A stretch of 64,000 nt of DNA from Sphaerisporangium sp. TRM90804. Its GTDB lineage: Bacteria; Actinomycetota; Actinomycetes; Streptosporangiales; Streptosporangiaceae. The translations under genes were made by a program, and so were the position numbers. Under the pieces are notes generated by a model, which worked only from the letters and a program-made list of their open reading frames with translations, was not told where the DNA came from and did not search any database. The stretch is taken from assembly GCF_029846175.1 (NCBI RefSeq), contig NZ_JARWAC010000021.1:62001-126000 (forward strand), written 5' to 3'. This document shows positions 54,141 to 63,897 of this stretch, one piece after another; position 1 is the first letter of the stretch, and every line of letters starts with the position of its first letter.

Positions 54141-56141
54141 ATGGGAGTCAAGGTCAGCGTGGTGGTGCCGGTGTCCGAGCCAGGCCCGGACGATGACGCG
54201 TTCGACGCGTGCGTGCGTTCGCTCCTGGAGCAGTCCATGCCGTCCGGCGAGTACGAGGTGATCTTCGCCGACGACCGCTCCGGCGACGGCACCAGGGAGC
54301 GTCTGGACGCCGTCGCCGCCGTGCGGCCCAACGTCCGCGTCCTGCACCTGGAGCCCACCGGGACGCCGTCCCACGGCCGCAACGTCGGGCTGGCCGTGGC
54401 CCAGGGCGAGTACGTCTACCTGCTCAACCAGCGCGACCGGCTCGAACGCGTGGCGCTGGAGATGATGTACCGCACGGCGGTTGAGACCGACGCCGACGTG
54501 CTGATCGGCCGGCTCGTCTGCGGCGACGGCCCGCCGCCCCGGGCGTTCGCCCGCAACCGCGAGCGCGCCGACCTGCTGGGGGACCGCCTGCTGGCCCTGC
54601 CGACCGCGCACAAGCTCTTCCGCAAGGCCTTCCTCGACCGCCGCGCGATCCGCTTCGCCGACGTCGAGCCCGAGCTGTCGGAGCAGGCGTTCGTCGTGAA
54701 GGCCTACCTGACGGCGAAGGTCGTCGCGATCCTGGCCGACCACGTCTGCTGCCACCTCGGCCCCGTGCCCGAGACGCTCCCCGACCCCGCCGCCTACGTG
54801 CAGGGCGTGCGGACGGTCCTGGACGTCATCGACGCCCACAGCGACCCCGGAGAGGAGCGCGAGCGGCTGTACGCCCACTGGTTCCGCACGAGCGTGCTGC
54901 GCCCGCTCGGAGGCCGCCGCCTGCTGTCCGCCCGCCCCGAGCGGCGCGCCTCGATGCTGGCCGCGCTGCGCGAGCTCACCCTCCAGCGGTTCCCCGAGGA
55001 GCTGGATCGCCATCTGCCGGTCTATCAGCGGGCCCGGGCGGTTCTGGTCAGATCCGGGGAGCTGGGCCGCCTGACGGCCCTCAGCGAGGCTTCCAGGGGC
55101 ACCGCGCTGCAGGCCGAGCTGCGCGACGTGTGCTGGGACGAGAGCATCCTGACGATGGACCTCGCCGCCGAGATCGTCGCCGCCGACGGGACGCCCATGA
55201 CCTTCCAGGCGGACGGCGACCGGCTGCTGTGGACGCCGCCGATCGAGGGCGTCACCCTGCCGCCGTCGCTCGCCGACGTGACCGAGGCGGTTTCCCGGGC
55301 GCGCATGGAGGTCTACATCCGGCACGCCGAGTACGGCGGCATCTTCTTCATCCCGGTGTCCGGCGAGGTCTGCCGCGCGCGGGAGGGCGACCGGGTGCGG
55401 GTCTGGGCCGTCGGCCGAGCCCGCCTGGACGTCGGCTCCGCGGCCGCCGGGCGGCCGCTGCGCTCGGGGGAGTGGGAGGTGCATGTGCGCATGCACAGCG
55501 GCGCCCAGCAGGCGCGCACGCGCGTCGCCGGGCACCGGGGCGCCACGCTGAGCTGCGTCGGCGTGCTCGCCGGCCGTCCGCGCAAGCTCATCATCCCCTG
55601 CTGGTCGGAGAGGCGGGAGCTGAGCGTGTACGTCGAGCCGAAGTCGTTCGCCGACTCCATCGTGCTGGTGTCGCCCGGCGCCTCGGTGACGCACCGCCAG
55701 GGCCACGTCTTCCTCGTCCTGCCCGTGCCGTACGTGCCGCCCAGCGGCGGCCCCCCGGCCGAGCTGCTGCTGCGCCAGCTCACCGGCCGGGGCCGCGTGA
55801 TCACCGTCCCGGCGCTGGTGGAGCCCGGCGTGCCCGGCCGCTACCCCGGCCAGCTCGTCGCCAAGGTCGGCGTGCGCCGCCTCCCCGGCGAGGGCCACCT
55901 CGGCCCCGGCCTGTGGGCCCCGCAGATCCGCGTCGAGGACCGCGAACTGGACCTGCGCTTCCTGCTGGAGATGAACAGGTCAGGCAGGGCGGCCATCCGC
56001 CCGGCCGCCGACCCGTCCACCCCCGCCACCCGCACCACCCCCGTCGCCCGCCTCCTGTCCCGCCTCCCCGGCGGCCGCCACGCCACCCGCCTGGCCCAAA
56101 CCCTCCAACAGCGCTACCTCCCCCCCGAACCCCCGGGCTGA
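54141..56141 (+). CDS. GT2-family glycosyltransferase with C-terminal TarS-like domains
   Basis: 666 residues. The N-terminal GT-A domain (1-240) has VSVVVPVSEPGPDDDAFDAC and FADDRSGDGT with the first nucleotide-binding Asp. The DXD position reads LLNQRDRLE rather than DxDD. Residues about 300-560 form a linker (RLTALSEASRGTALQAELRD) and repeated beta domains like those of TarS/TarP wall-teichoic-acid transferases. No membrane helix is seen, so it acts at the inner membrane face or cytoplasm on a wall or surface polymer. The last 60 residues are Pro/Arg-rich. It stands alone. Confidence 0.82.
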   Translation: MGVKVSVVVPVSEPGPDDDAFDACVRSLLEQSMPSGEYEVIFADDRSGDGTRERLDAVAAVRPNVRVLHLEPTGTPSHGRNVGLAVAQGEYVYLLNQRDRLERVALEMMYRTAVETDADVLIGRLVCGDGPPPRAFARNRERADLLGDRLLALPTAHKLFRKAFLDRRAIRFADVEPELSEQAFVVKAYLTAKVVAILADHVCCHLGPVPETLPDPAAYVQGVRTVLDVIDAHSDPGEERERLYAHWFRTSVLRPLGGRRLLSARPERRASMLAALRELTLQRFPEELDRHLPVYQRARAVLVRSGELGRLTALSEASRGTALQAELRDVCWDESILTMDLAAEIVAADGTPMTFQADGDRLLWTPPIEGVTLPPSLADVTEAVSRARMEVYIRHAEYGGIFFIPVSGEVCRAREGDRVRVWAVGRARLDVGSAAAGRPLRSGEWEVHVRMHSGAQQARTRVAGHRGATLSCVGVLAGRPRKLIIPCWSERRELSVYVEPKSFADSIVLVSPGASVTHRQGHVFLVLPVPYVPPSGGPPAELLLRQLTGRGRVITVPALVEPGVPGRYPGQLVAKVGVRRLPGEGHLGPGLWAPQIRVEDRELDLRFLLEMNRSGRAAIRPAADPSTPATRTTPVARLLSRLPGGRHATRLAQTLQQRYLPPEPPG

Positions 56142-56271
56142 GCCGCCCGCGGCCCGCGCTCACAGGTGCCAGGTCGAAGCGCCTTCAGGGGAGAGCCTCA
56201 CGCATGTCCGCGGCTGACGATCCCGCTGTCAGCACGGCTCGCGGTACCTCTCCTCATCGCAGCCCTGGGAA

Positions 56272-56432
56272 ATGGTGCCTTCGGCGCGTCTAATCAAGGG
56301 CGGCCCTCGCCCCGGTCCACCCCCCCGGCGGCGCAAGCGGCTGCCCACAGCCGCCGAAGGGCCGAGCCTGCGCTGCGATGGGAGCGGGCAGGGAGGGGTC
56401 TCGCCCCTCAGAGAGCGTGCCGATGGCACCAT
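56272..56432. mobile_element. MITE-like inverted-repeat element (copy B)
   Basis: Left end ATGGTGCCTTCGGCGCG (56272-56309) and an inverted, diverged copy at the right (56402-56432) flank about 90 bp. It matches element A (9195-9753) at both ends and over 40 more bases inside the left end. Both strands open frames starting MVPSAR, explained by the repeat. It fills the middle of the 439-bp gap between the GT2 and fumarase genes; the rest of that gap shows nothing else. Confidence 0.55.
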
Positions 56433-56580
56433 TTGGTCGGTGACGGAGGGCCGCTCGACGAAGGCGCCGTCGCTTACGTGCGGGGACCCGCCGCGTACAC
56501 GACGCGGCGGGGTTCTGGGGTTACTTGATCACTCGGCGCTGGGCTGGGTGGACACCTCGGTCATGGCCGACGGCCGGCGG

Positions 56581-58014
56581 TCATGGTGAGCCGGTGCCCG
56601 GCTGCGTTCCCCGGGCGTCGGGGTCGCCGTGAGGGGAGGTCATGGCGAGGACGTCCAGGGCGGCGTCCAACTGCTGTTCGGTGAGCTTGCCGGAGGCGAC
56701 GTGGCCGCGTTCGAGGACGACGTCCTTGATGGGCCTGCGCTCCTTCAGGGCCTGCTTTGCGATGCTCGCGGCCTCCTCGTAGCCGAGGTGGCGGTTGAGG
56801 GGGGTGACGATCGACGGGGAGGACTCGGCGTACTCGCGCATGCGGTCGGCGTTGGCGGTGAGGTAGTGGACGCAACGGTCGGCGAGCAGGCGGGAGACGT
56901 TCGACAGTAGGCGGACGGACTCCAGCACGTTGCGCGCGATGACCGGCATCATGACGTTCAGCTCGAAGTTGCCGGACGCCCCGGCGAAGGTCACGGCGGC
57001 GTCGTTGCCGATGACCTGGGCCGAGACCATGCAGACGGCCTCGGGCACCACCGGGTTGACCTTGCCGGGCATGATCGAGGAGCCGGGCTGCAGGTCGGGC
57101 AGGTTGATCTCGCCGAGCCCGGCGCGCGGGCCCGAGCCCATCCAGCGGAGGTCGTTGGCGATCTTGTTGAGGGAGACCGCGACCACGCGGAGCTGGCCGG
57201 ACACCTCCACGAGCGCGTCACGGGCGCCCTGGGCCTCGAAGTGGTCGCGGGCCTCGGTGAACGGCAGGCCGGTGGCCTCGCCGAGCTTCTGGATGACCTT
57301 GCGCGCGAAGCCGGGCGGGGTGTTGATGCCCGTGCCGACGGCCGTCCCGCCCAGCGGCAGCTCGGCGAGCCGGGGCAGGGTGCTGCGCAGGCGGGCGATG
57401 CCGTTCTCGATCTGCGTGGCGTAGCCGCCGAACTCCTGGCCGAGCGTGACCGGGGTGGCGTCCATCAGGTGCGTGCGGCCGGACTTCACCGTCTTGCCGA
57501 AGACGTCGGCCTTCTGGCGCAGCGCGACGGCGAGGTGCTCCAGCGCCGGCATCAGCTCGTGAACCACGTCGAACATCACGGCCACGTGGATGGACGTGGG
57601 GAACACGTCGTTGGAGGACTGCGAGGCGTTGACGTGGTCGTTCGGGTGCACCGGACGCCCGAGCCGCTTCTCGGCCAGCGTCGCGACCACCTCGTTGGCG
57701 TTCATGTTGGAGGAGGTTCCCGAGCCGGTCTGGAAGACGTCGATGGGGAACTCGTCGCTCCAGTCGCCCTCGGCGACGTCGGTGGCCGCCTCGGAGATGG
57801 CCTCGGCCATGTCGGGCTCCAGCACGCCCAGCTCGCCGTTCACCTCGGCCGCGACCGCCTTGATCAGGCCCAGTGCCGCTATGTGGGCGGGCTCCAGGCC
57901 GCGCCCGGAGATCGGGAAGTTCTCCACCGCCCGCTGCGTCTGCGCCCGCCACTTGGCCGCCGCCGGGACGCGAACCTCGCCCATTGAGTCGTGTTCGATT
58001 CGGTAATCCGCCAT
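56581..58014 (-). CDS. fumC: Class II fumarate hydratase
   Basis: 477 residues. The family signature is [12 protein letters not shown], with [27 protein letters not shown] and [18 protein letters not shown] around the active site. It hydrates fumarate to malate in the TCA cycle and needs no iron-sulfur cluster. The C-terminus has a short extra tail ([18 protein letters not shown]). Next to pckG in the same window, but 9 kb away and not in an operon. Confidence 0.96.
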   Translation of the reverse strand: MADYRIEHDSMGEVRVPAAAKWRAQTQRAVENFPISGRGLEPAHIAALGLIKAVAAEVNGELGVLEPDMAEAISEAATDVAEGDWSDEFPIDVFQTGSGTSSNMNANEVVATLAEKRLGRPVHPNDHVNASQSSNDVFPTSIHVAVMFDVVHELMPALEHLAVALRQKADVFGKTVKSGRTHLMDATPVTLGQEFGGYATQIENGIARLRSTLPRLAELPLGGTAVGTGINTPPGFARKVIQKLGEATGLPFTEARDHFEAQGARDALVEVSGQLRVVAVSLNKIANDLRWMGSGPRAGLGEINLPDLQPGSSIMPGKVNPVVPEAVCMVSAQVIGNDAAVTFAGASGNFELNVMMPVIARNVLESVRLLSNVSRLLADRCVHYLTANADRMREYAESSPSIVTPLNRHLGYEEAASIAKQALKERRPIKDVVLERGHVASGKLTEQQLDAALDVLAMTSPHGDPDARGTQPGTGSP

Positions 58015-58131
58015 GCCCCCAGTCTCGTGCCACGAGCCCCCCGCCGCGTCCAGACGGGTGGCCTCGAAAGCCGGAACACGACGGCGGCGCCCGGGGAACG
58101 GCCACTTGGGCGTGGCGCTCTGGTCAACCCG

Positions 58132-59049
58132 TCAGTGGTCGCCCGACTTCGCGGCGGCCCATGTCCCGACTCCGAGCTGAAGTCGGATGTTCGCGGCGTC
58201 GGCGGCCGGTGCCCGGCCGTAGAGCTGGCGGTAGTCGCGGGAGAAGTGAGAAGCGCTTCGGTAGCCGACCGCGGACGCGGCCTGCGCCGCGGCCTCCCCG
58301 AGAACGATCATCCGATGGCGGGCCTCACCGAGCCGAAGCCTCTTGAGGTACTGCATCGGCGTCATGGACGTCGCGTCCTTGAAGCGTCTGAAGAGCGTGG
58401 GCTGACTCGTCCGGACCGCGGAGGCGAGCGACTCGACGGTCCAGGGCTCGGCCATCCGGTCGGTCAGCAGGCTCACGGCACGCGGTACGACGGCATCGCG
58501 GTCCTCGACCACCGCGAGGACCCTCGGCGCCTGGTCTGTCTGAAGCAGGCGAAGGACGACCTCGCGGGACACCAGCGGACCGAGGACGGCGATGTGCTCG
58601 GGTTCGTCGAGCAGGGAGACGAGGCGGGCGAACGCGTCGGCCAGCGGCGGGGTCCAGGTGCCGAGCCGCTCCAGGGCCGCGGGGGAAGGGGTGCTTCTCG
58701 GCATCGCGGCCGCGACCTCCGCGACGACGATCGGGTCGAGCCGCCAGCGTGCGGCCAGGAAGCCGCGCCGCTCGTCAGCCTCGACCACGGCCGAGACCAC
58801 GGGCAGGTCGACGGGGGTGATGATGAACCGGTCGCGTCCCCATATCTGATCGTCGTCACCGACGATCGAGCGCTTGCGCCCCGACACCACCACCGAGAAG
58901 GACGGGGGATAACGCTGGAAGGCCAAGCCCGTCGCGGCGGTGACGTGGCTGAGCCGGAGCCCCAGCCGGTCCGTGAGCGCCTGGGCGCCCGCCCGTCGCA
59001 GAACGACATCGGCCACCTGGTCGAGTCTGTCCGCGGTCGTCGGGTCCAT
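58132..59049 (-). CDS. AraC-family transcriptional regulator
   Basis: 305 residues. The N-terminal 190 residues are an AraC-type ligand domain (GLAFQRYPPSFSVVVSGRKR, FIITPVDLPVVSAV). The C-terminal double helix-turn-helix has WTVESLASAVRTSQPTLFRR and the signature AASAVGYRSASHFSRDYRQL. It is divergent from an SDR gene with a 107-bp spacer, the normal plan for an AraC regulator and its oxidoreductase target. Confidence 0.92.
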   Translation of the reverse strand: MDPTTADRLDQVADVVLRRAGAQALTDRLGLRLSHVTAATGLAFQRYPPSFSVVVSGRKRSIVGDDDQIWGRDRFIITPVDLPVVSAVVEADERRGFLAARWRLDPIVVAEVAAAMPRSTPSPAALERLGTWTPPLADAFARLVSLLDEPEHIAVLGPLVSREVVLRLLQTDQAPRVLAVVEDRDAVVPRAVSLLTDRMAEPWTVESLASAVRTSQPTLFRRFKDATSMTPMQYLKRLRLGEARHRMIVLGEAAAQAASAVGYRSASHFSRDYRQLYGRAPAADAANIRLQLGVGTWAAAKSGDH

Positions 59050-59156
59050 ACGCGATATCCAACCTCATACCCGGTACCGGCACCGTGCGGGGATCGGGCA
59101 AACAAGTGATGGTCTCAGGCAATGTGCGGGGCCTCTCGGGCGCTGAGGATCGAGAT

Positions 59157-59954
59157 ATGCGAACGAACGAAGAGCTGCTTTCCTCCCTCCCCGCCGATGG
59201 CACGCTGGTCGGCCGCACCGCTTTGGTCACCGGATCGTCCGGCGGCATCGGCGAGGCCGTCGCGCGAGTCCTGGCCGCATCGGGCGCCGAGACCGTCGTC
59301 AGCGGCCGGGACCCGAAGCGGGCGAGGGCCGTCGTGGACACGATCCTCGCGGCCGGCGGGCGAGCTCACGCTCTCACCGCGGACCTCGCCGCCGAGCCCT
59401 CCGCCATCCGTGCCTTCGCGCGGGACGCCGAAGCCGCACTCGGCGGACGGGTCGACATCCTCGTCAACAACGCGGGCGTATATCCGGGCTCCCGGACCGC
59501 CGACGTCACCGATGACGAGATGCAGGCCCTGTGGGCCACCAATGTTCGCGCTCCGCACGTCCTCGTCGCGAGTCTGGCGCCCCGTATGGCGGCACGGGGA
59601 TACGGCGCCGTGGTGAACATCGGCTCCTGGATGGCGCGCGTAGGCGTCCCGTACAAGGCTCTGTATCCGGCGACCAAGGCCGCCGTCGAACAGCTGACCC
59701 GGGCGTGGGCGGCCGAGTACGGGCCCCATGGCGTCCGCGTCAACACGGTGACGCCGGGAGCGACCGCGACGCGCGGCACCGCGAAGAGCGCGGGCCGGCT
59801 TGTCGAGATGACGAAGGCGACACCGGCCGGTGTCCCCATCCGTCCCGCCGACATCGCCTTCGCGGTCCGATTCCTCGTCTCCGACGAGGCGGCGCTCGTG
59901 CATGGGGCGACCCTCGACGTGGATGGCGGGCTGACCGCCACCCGGTCGCGCTGA
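59157..59954 (+). CDS. SDR-family oxidoreductase
   Basis: 265 residues from the ATG at 59157 with GAGGATCGAG upstream. NAD(P) loop LVTGSSGGIGEAVAR, NNAGVYPG, Ser in NIGSWMA and Tyr-Lys in YPATKAAVEQ. GRDPKR after the second strand suggests NADP. Substrate unknown. It is probably controlled by the divergent AraC regulator. Confidence 0.9.
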   Translation: MRTNEELLSSLPADGTLVGRTALVTGSSGGIGEAVARVLAASGAETVVSGRDPKRARAVVDTILAAGGRAHALTADLAAEPSAIRAFARDAEAALGGRVDILVNNAGVYPGSRTADVTDDEMQALWATNVRAPHVLVASLAPRMAARGYGAVVNIGSWMARVGVPYKALYPATKAAVEQLTRAWAAEYGPHGVRVNTVTPGATATRGTAKSAGRLVEMTKATPAGVPIRPADIAFAVRFLVSDEAALVHGATLDVDGGLTATRSR

Positions 59955-59994
59955 CCGGCCGGCACCGTAACGCTCTCCCGCCGGGAGGGCCGGT
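59954..59994 (+). terminator. Nested hairpin after SDR gene
   Basis: Outer arms ACCGGCC / GGCCGGT (59954-59960, 59988-59994) enclose an inner CTCCC-GCC-GGGAG hairpin, starting at the stop codon. Confidence 0.5.
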
Positions 59995-60069
59995 TGCGGT
60001 GCCAGGGTGCGACGACCGTGCTGCCCGGCCGGAGCCGTGCGGGTAAGGCTGCGGCCACCCGCCGGAGTA

Positions 60070-62958
60070 CTAGGAGCCGCCCGGGGCGTCGGCGGGGGCG
60101 GGCTGGAACGAGGACAGGACGGCGGCGAGCTGGGGGCGGTGCTCGGGCCAGTTCACCTCCGGGGTGGACCAGTAGATCGCGTAGAGCGGGCCGCCGGGCA
60201 CCGCCACCCAGCGTGACAGCACGTGGACCCGGCCGGTGGCGCCGATGTGCGTGAACTCCCAGTCGACGACGTCGGTGCCGGAGTAGGGCGCCGGGCGGGC
60301 CACCGCCATGCGGACCATGCGGTAACCGGGGTAGGTGCCCGCGGCGATCGCCTTGGTCTCGGCTGCCCTGACCGTTCTGAGCACGTTCGTGGAGCCGCCC
60401 GGCGACTGGCTGACCCGCACGGCGCGGACGTCGCCCTCGCCGCCGAAGGTGACGGTGCGGCCCTTGGCGACGTCGCTGAGCTCTTCGGGGACGTCGATGA
60501 CGAAGCCGGTCTTGTCGGAGTGGCGGCGCAGGCCCTCGGCGGGCGCCGCGGACGCGTCGGGCGCGGCGGACCCGGCCGCCGGGGCCGACGCGGAGGTGAC
60601 GCGGGAGGTCGCCTCGGCGGTGACCCTGGACGAGGCGTCGGAGGAGCCCCCGGGCGTCGCGTCCTGCCGCGCTCCGGCAGAGGAGCCGGCCCGGGAGTCG
60701 GCGGGGTCGTCGGACGACAGGGCGGCGGCGGCGAGCATGATGATGGCCGCCAGCCCGAGCAGCGCGACCACGACAAGCGCGATCATGCCCATCGACGTGC
60801 CGCTGCGGGGCGGGGCCCCGGAGCCCTGGAGGGCGAACAGATCGGTGCCGAGCCCCGTGCGGTGCACGGTCTCTTCCGGCCCCGCCTCCGAGTGGGAGGC
60901 CGCCCCCGCCTCCGGCGCCGTTCCCTGCGCCGGCACCGATCCGGACGCCGCCCTCGGCCCCGCGCCCTGGTCCGGCGCGGGGGCCCGCCCGGATCCGGAC
61001 GGCGAGCCCGAGCCGGTGGTTCCCGGGACGGCGGCCGGGCGTGCCGAGCCCTGCGCGGAGAGCTTGCCGGGAGCGTACGGCGGGGAGGCCGGCCGGGGGA
61101 CACGTCCGGTCGCTGGAGCGGCGTCCACGGCTGGGGCGTCCGCCGCCTGAGAGGGCTTGCCCGGGGCGTACGACGGGGAGGCCGGCCGGGGCGCGCGCCC
61201 GGTCGCCCGAGCGGCGTCCACGCCTGGGGCGTCCGCTCCCTGAGAGGGCTTGCCTGGGGCTTGCGGCGGGGAGGCCGGCCGGGGCGCGCGCCCGGTCGCC
61301 GGAGCGGCGGCCACTGCCAGGGGGGCCGCCGCCGGGGAGGGCTTGTGGGGGGTCGCGGGTGCCGGGATCACCTCGGTGCGGTCGTCCGGACGGTCGCCGC
61401 CGCCCGGCGGGCGGGCCGGTGCGGGGGCGGGCGGGCGGACCGGCGGGGTGTCGAGCAGGGAGACCGCGGGCTGCTGCGGAGCGGAGGTGACCGGGGGCAG
61501 GCCCACCATGGTCGCCTGGTCGTCCTCGTCCTCGTTCAGGCCGCTCGGAGACGCCGTACGCGGCGCTCCGGGGATGCGCAGGCCGCCCTTGGGGCGGATG
61601 ACCGTCATCGTCTGGTTGGGATCGAACCCTTCCTCGTCCCCGGTGTCCGCACCGGCAGTCTCTCCCGGCCCGGCCGCGGCCCCCGACGGCATGCCCGCCG
61701 CCGCTCCGGGCGCGCCCGTTCCCGCCTTGGCGGTGCGCGCCGCCTGCGGCGAGCCGGTTTCGGCCTCGGCGGTGCCCGCCGCCTCCGACGCGCCCGTTTC
61801 CACGTTGGTCGAGCCCGCCGCCTTCGGCGCGCCCGACAAGGCACCGGCCGCTGCGGCGGCCCCGGCAGCGGTGGCCCCGGCGACGGCCGGTTTGGCAGGG
61901 GCGCCCGGCTTGGCGGGGATGCCCGGTCTGGCCGGGGTGGCCCCGGAAGCGGGGGCCCCGGCGGGGGCGCCCGGCTTGGCAGGGGCGCCCGGGGTGGCCG
62001 GGGGGGCCTGTCCGGCTGCGGGACTGGGGACGCGGGCCGGCTCTGGGCCGGGGGTGGGCTTCGGCGCGGCGTCGGTCCCGGCCGGGCCAGATGCCCCGCC
62101 CGAAGCCGAGCCCGAGGGGGAGGAGGGGGGACGGGAGGAGGTTCTGGCTATGGCGGAGAGCATGGCCACGGTCTTGGCGTGGGAGAGGCGCTTGGTGTGG
62201 TCCTTCTCCAGCAGGGCGGCCAGGACGGGACGGAGCGGGCCGGCCTGGGTGGGCGGCTCGGCCTGCTCGGTCATGAGCGCGGCCAGCGTCTCGCTGACGG
62301 TCGCGCGCTCGTACGCGGGCCGGCCCTCCACGGCGAAGTACAGGGTCGCGCCCAGCGACCACAGGTCGGACTCCGGGCCGGTGTGGTCGCCGCGAGCCCG
62401 CTCGGGAGCCGTGTAGCCGGGGGAGCCGATCACCATGCCGGTCTTGGTGATGTTGCTGTCGCCGGAGGCCTTGGCGATGCCGAAGTCGGTGAGCACCACC
62501 CGGCCGGTCTCGGTCAGCAGGACGTTCGCCGGCTTGACGTCGCGGTGCAGGATGTCCTGCTCGTGGGCGGCGGCCAGCGCGCTCAGCAGGTCGAGCCCGA
62601 TCTCGGCGACCAGCCGGGGCGGCAGCGGCCCCTCCTCGTCGATGACCTGCTCCAGCGACCTGGCCTCGACCAGCTCCATGATGATCCACGGGCTGCCGTC
62701 GACCACGATGGCGTCGTGGACGGTCGCCACGGACGGATGGGCGATCTTCGCGGCGAGCCGCCCCTCGCGGATCATGCGTTCGCGCAGCTCGTCGCGCTGC
62801 TCCTTGTTGAGCCCGGAGTCCTGGCGGATCTCCTTCACGGCCACGTCGCGGCCGAGAAGGCGGTCGTGGGCGCGCCAGACGGTGCCCATCGTCCCCCGGC
62901 CGAGAGGGGCGATGAGCTCGTATCTGTCGGCGAGCAGCCGCGTCTGCTGTTCCGGCAT
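60070..62958 (-). CDS. Membrane Ser/Thr protein kinase with repeat-rich linker
   Basis: 962 residues. The kinase domain (12-265) is complete: GRGTMGTVW, Lys in VAVKEI (K42), HRDVKPANVLL (D140), DFG and GSPGYTAPE. A long Ala/Pro/Gly linker (about 270-720) holds APAKPGAP runs and three 31-residue repeats. One helix (about 722-748, MIALVVVALLGLAAIIML) leads to an outer domain of 150 residues (KTGFVIDVPEELSDVAKGRT, VVDWEFTHIGATGRVHVLSR), which lacks PASTA motifs. It probably senses an outside cue and phosphorylates cytoplasmic targets. The ATG at 62958 follows a weak site. Confidence 0.92.
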   Translation of the reverse strand: MPEQQTRLLADRYELIAPLGRGTMGTVWRAHDRLLGRDVAVKEIRQDSGLNKEQRDELRERMIREGRLAAKIAHPSVATVHDAIVVDGSPWIIMELVEARSLEQVIDEEGPLPPRLVAEIGLDLLSALAAAHEQDILHRDVKPANVLLTETGRVVLTDFGIAKASGDSNITKTGMVIGSPGYTAPERARGDHTGPESDLWSLGATLYFAVEGRPAYERATVSETLAALMTEQAEPPTQAGPLRPVLAALLEKDHTKRLSHAKTVAMLSAIARTSSRPPSSPSGSASGGASGPAGTDAAPKPTPGPEPARVPSPAAGQAPPATPGAPAKPGAPAGAPASGATPARPGIPAKPGAPAKPAVAGATAAGAAAAAGALSGAPKAAGSTNVETGASEAAGTAEAETGSPQAARTAKAGTGAPGAAAGMPSGAAAGPGETAGADTGDEEGFDPNQTMTVIRPKGGLRIPGAPRTASPSGLNEDEDDQATMVGLPPVTSAPQQPAVSLLDTPPVRPPAPAPARPPGGGDRPDDRTEVIPAPATPHKPSPAAAPLAVAAAPATGRAPRPASPPQAPGKPSQGADAPGVDAARATGRAPRPASPSYAPGKPSQAADAPAVDAAPATGRVPRPASPPYAPGKLSAQGSARPAAVPGTTGSGSPSGSGRAPAPDQGAGPRAASGSVPAQGTAPEAGAASHSEAGPEETVHRTGLGTDLFALQGSGAPPRSGTSMGMIALVVVALLGLAAIIMLAAAALSSDDPADSRAGSSAGARQDATPGGSSDASSRVTAEATSRVTSASAPAAGSAAPDASAAPAEGLRRHSDKTGFVIDVPEELSDVAKGRTVTFGGEGDVRAVRVSQSPGGSTNVLRTVRAAETKAIAAGTYPGYRMVRMAVARPAPYSGTDVVDWEFTHIGATGRVHVLSRWVAVPGGPLYAIYWSTPEVNWPEHRPQLAAVLSSFQPAPADAPGGS
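61070..61330 (-). repeat. 93-bp tandem repeat, three copies, coding
   Basis: GGGGAGGCCGGCCGGGG recurs at 61082, 61175 and 61268, exactly 93 bp apart. The unit encodes 31 residues around ATGRAPRPASPPYAPGK in the kinase linker. Confidence 0.85.
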
Positions 62959-63094
62959 GTGTATGAAGATAGCGATTCCGCCTTGCGAAGTACCTTCGCC
63001 TCACTTACGGCGATTCCCGATACAACCTCCGGGGCGGCCCCAGGCGGTCCGAAAAGGTGCCTCCCCCTGCCTCACCCGGTGCCGGACCCCCGCG

Positions 63095-63345
63095 CCTCCC
63101 GCGACGCCTGCGGCTCCCACGATGCCCGCGCCTCCCGCGACGCCTGCGGTTCGGGCGACGCGTGCGGCTCCCGCGACGCCTGGGGCTCCGGCGATGGCTG
63201 CGGCTGCCGCGATGCCTGCGGTTCCCGCGATGCCTGCGGTTCCCGCGACGCCTGCGGTTCCCGCGACGCTGGGGCTCCGGCGATGGCTGCGGCTGACGTG
63301 ACGCCTGCTGCGCCCGCGGCTCCCGCGGCTCCGGCCTTACCTCCG
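63095..63345. repeat. 18-bp minisatellite, about 10 units
   Basis: Units like GTTCCCGCGACGCCTGCG repeat without interruption from 63095 to about 63274, then decay. The 429-bp gap between the kinase and the SnoaL-like gene is mainly this array. Both strands stay open because 18 is a multiple of three (ASREPQ repeats on the minus strand), but no start or ribosome site supports a gene. Confidence 0.75.
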
Positions 63346-63387
63346 GCGTAATCGACGGGCCTCACCCCGGCCCGGCAGGCTCGCGGC

Positions 63388-63807
63388 ATGAGGAGCGACA
63401 CCCGAGACATCGTGGAGGAACTGCTGCGCCGGATCGCCGAGGGCGATCATGAGCGCACGGCGGAGCTGTTCGCCGAGCCGGTCGACTGGCGGCTCGCCTG
63501 GCCGGCCGAGGGGCATCCGGCCGTGCCGTGGATCCGCCCCCGGTCAAGCCGGGCCGACGTGGCCGACCACTTTCGGACGCTGTCGGCCCGCCACGTGCCA
63601 GAGTTGAACGGCACGTCGGTGACGCGGATCCTGGTCGACGGGGCGCACGCCGTCGTGCTCGGCGAGATCGCGCAGACGGTGCGCGACGGCCCCGCCTACA
63701 CCTCGTCGTTCGCGCTGCACCTCACCGTCGAGGACGGGCTCGTCACCGGCTACGACATCTACGAGGACAGCCTCACGGTCGCACGGGCCCTCAGCGCCAC
63801 GGCGTGA
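63388..63807 (+). CDS. SnoaL/NTF2-like protein
   Basis: 139 residues. DIVEELLRRIAEGDHERTAE, then FAEPVDWRLAWP and the C-terminal strands YTSSFALHLTVEDGLVTGYD make a SnoaL-like NTF2 fold. Such proteins are small cyclases, isomerases or binding proteins; none can be chosen. The ribosome site is weak. It follows the minisatellite and shows no operon partner inside the window. Confidence 0.8.
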   Translation: MRSDTRDIVEELLRRIAEGDHERTAELFAEPVDWRLAWPAEGHPAVPWIRPRSSRADVADHFRTLSARHVPELNGTSVTRILVDGAHAVVLGEIAQTVRDGPAYTSSFALHLTVEDGLVTGYDIYEDSLTVARALSATA

Positions 63808-63897
63808 TCGCCCAGGGGCGCCCGTCGCGTCAGGAGCGCCCGAGCTGGCCTCCCACCGGCATCCGCTGTCATGACGGTGGACCGCCGAAGCGGCGGC

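Noticed and set aside
56272-56589. Open frame starting MVPSARLIKG
   Set aside because: Same repeat-derived start; no ribosome site.
59366-63004. 1212-codon minus-strand open frame
   Set aside because: Shifted frame of the Ser/Thr kinase extended through the SDR antisense. No domain, Arg/Gly/Pro-rich.
63095-63345. CRISPR array
   Set aside because: Units are contiguous 18-mers without spacers and there are no cas genes.
60223-63351. 1042-codon plus-strand open frame
   Set aside because: Antisense shadow of the kinase; repeats and GC content keep it open.
63072-63410. Minus-strand ASREPQ repeat protein
   Set aside because: Open only because the minisatellite unit is a multiple of three; no ribosome site and it overlaps the start of the SnoaL-like gene.
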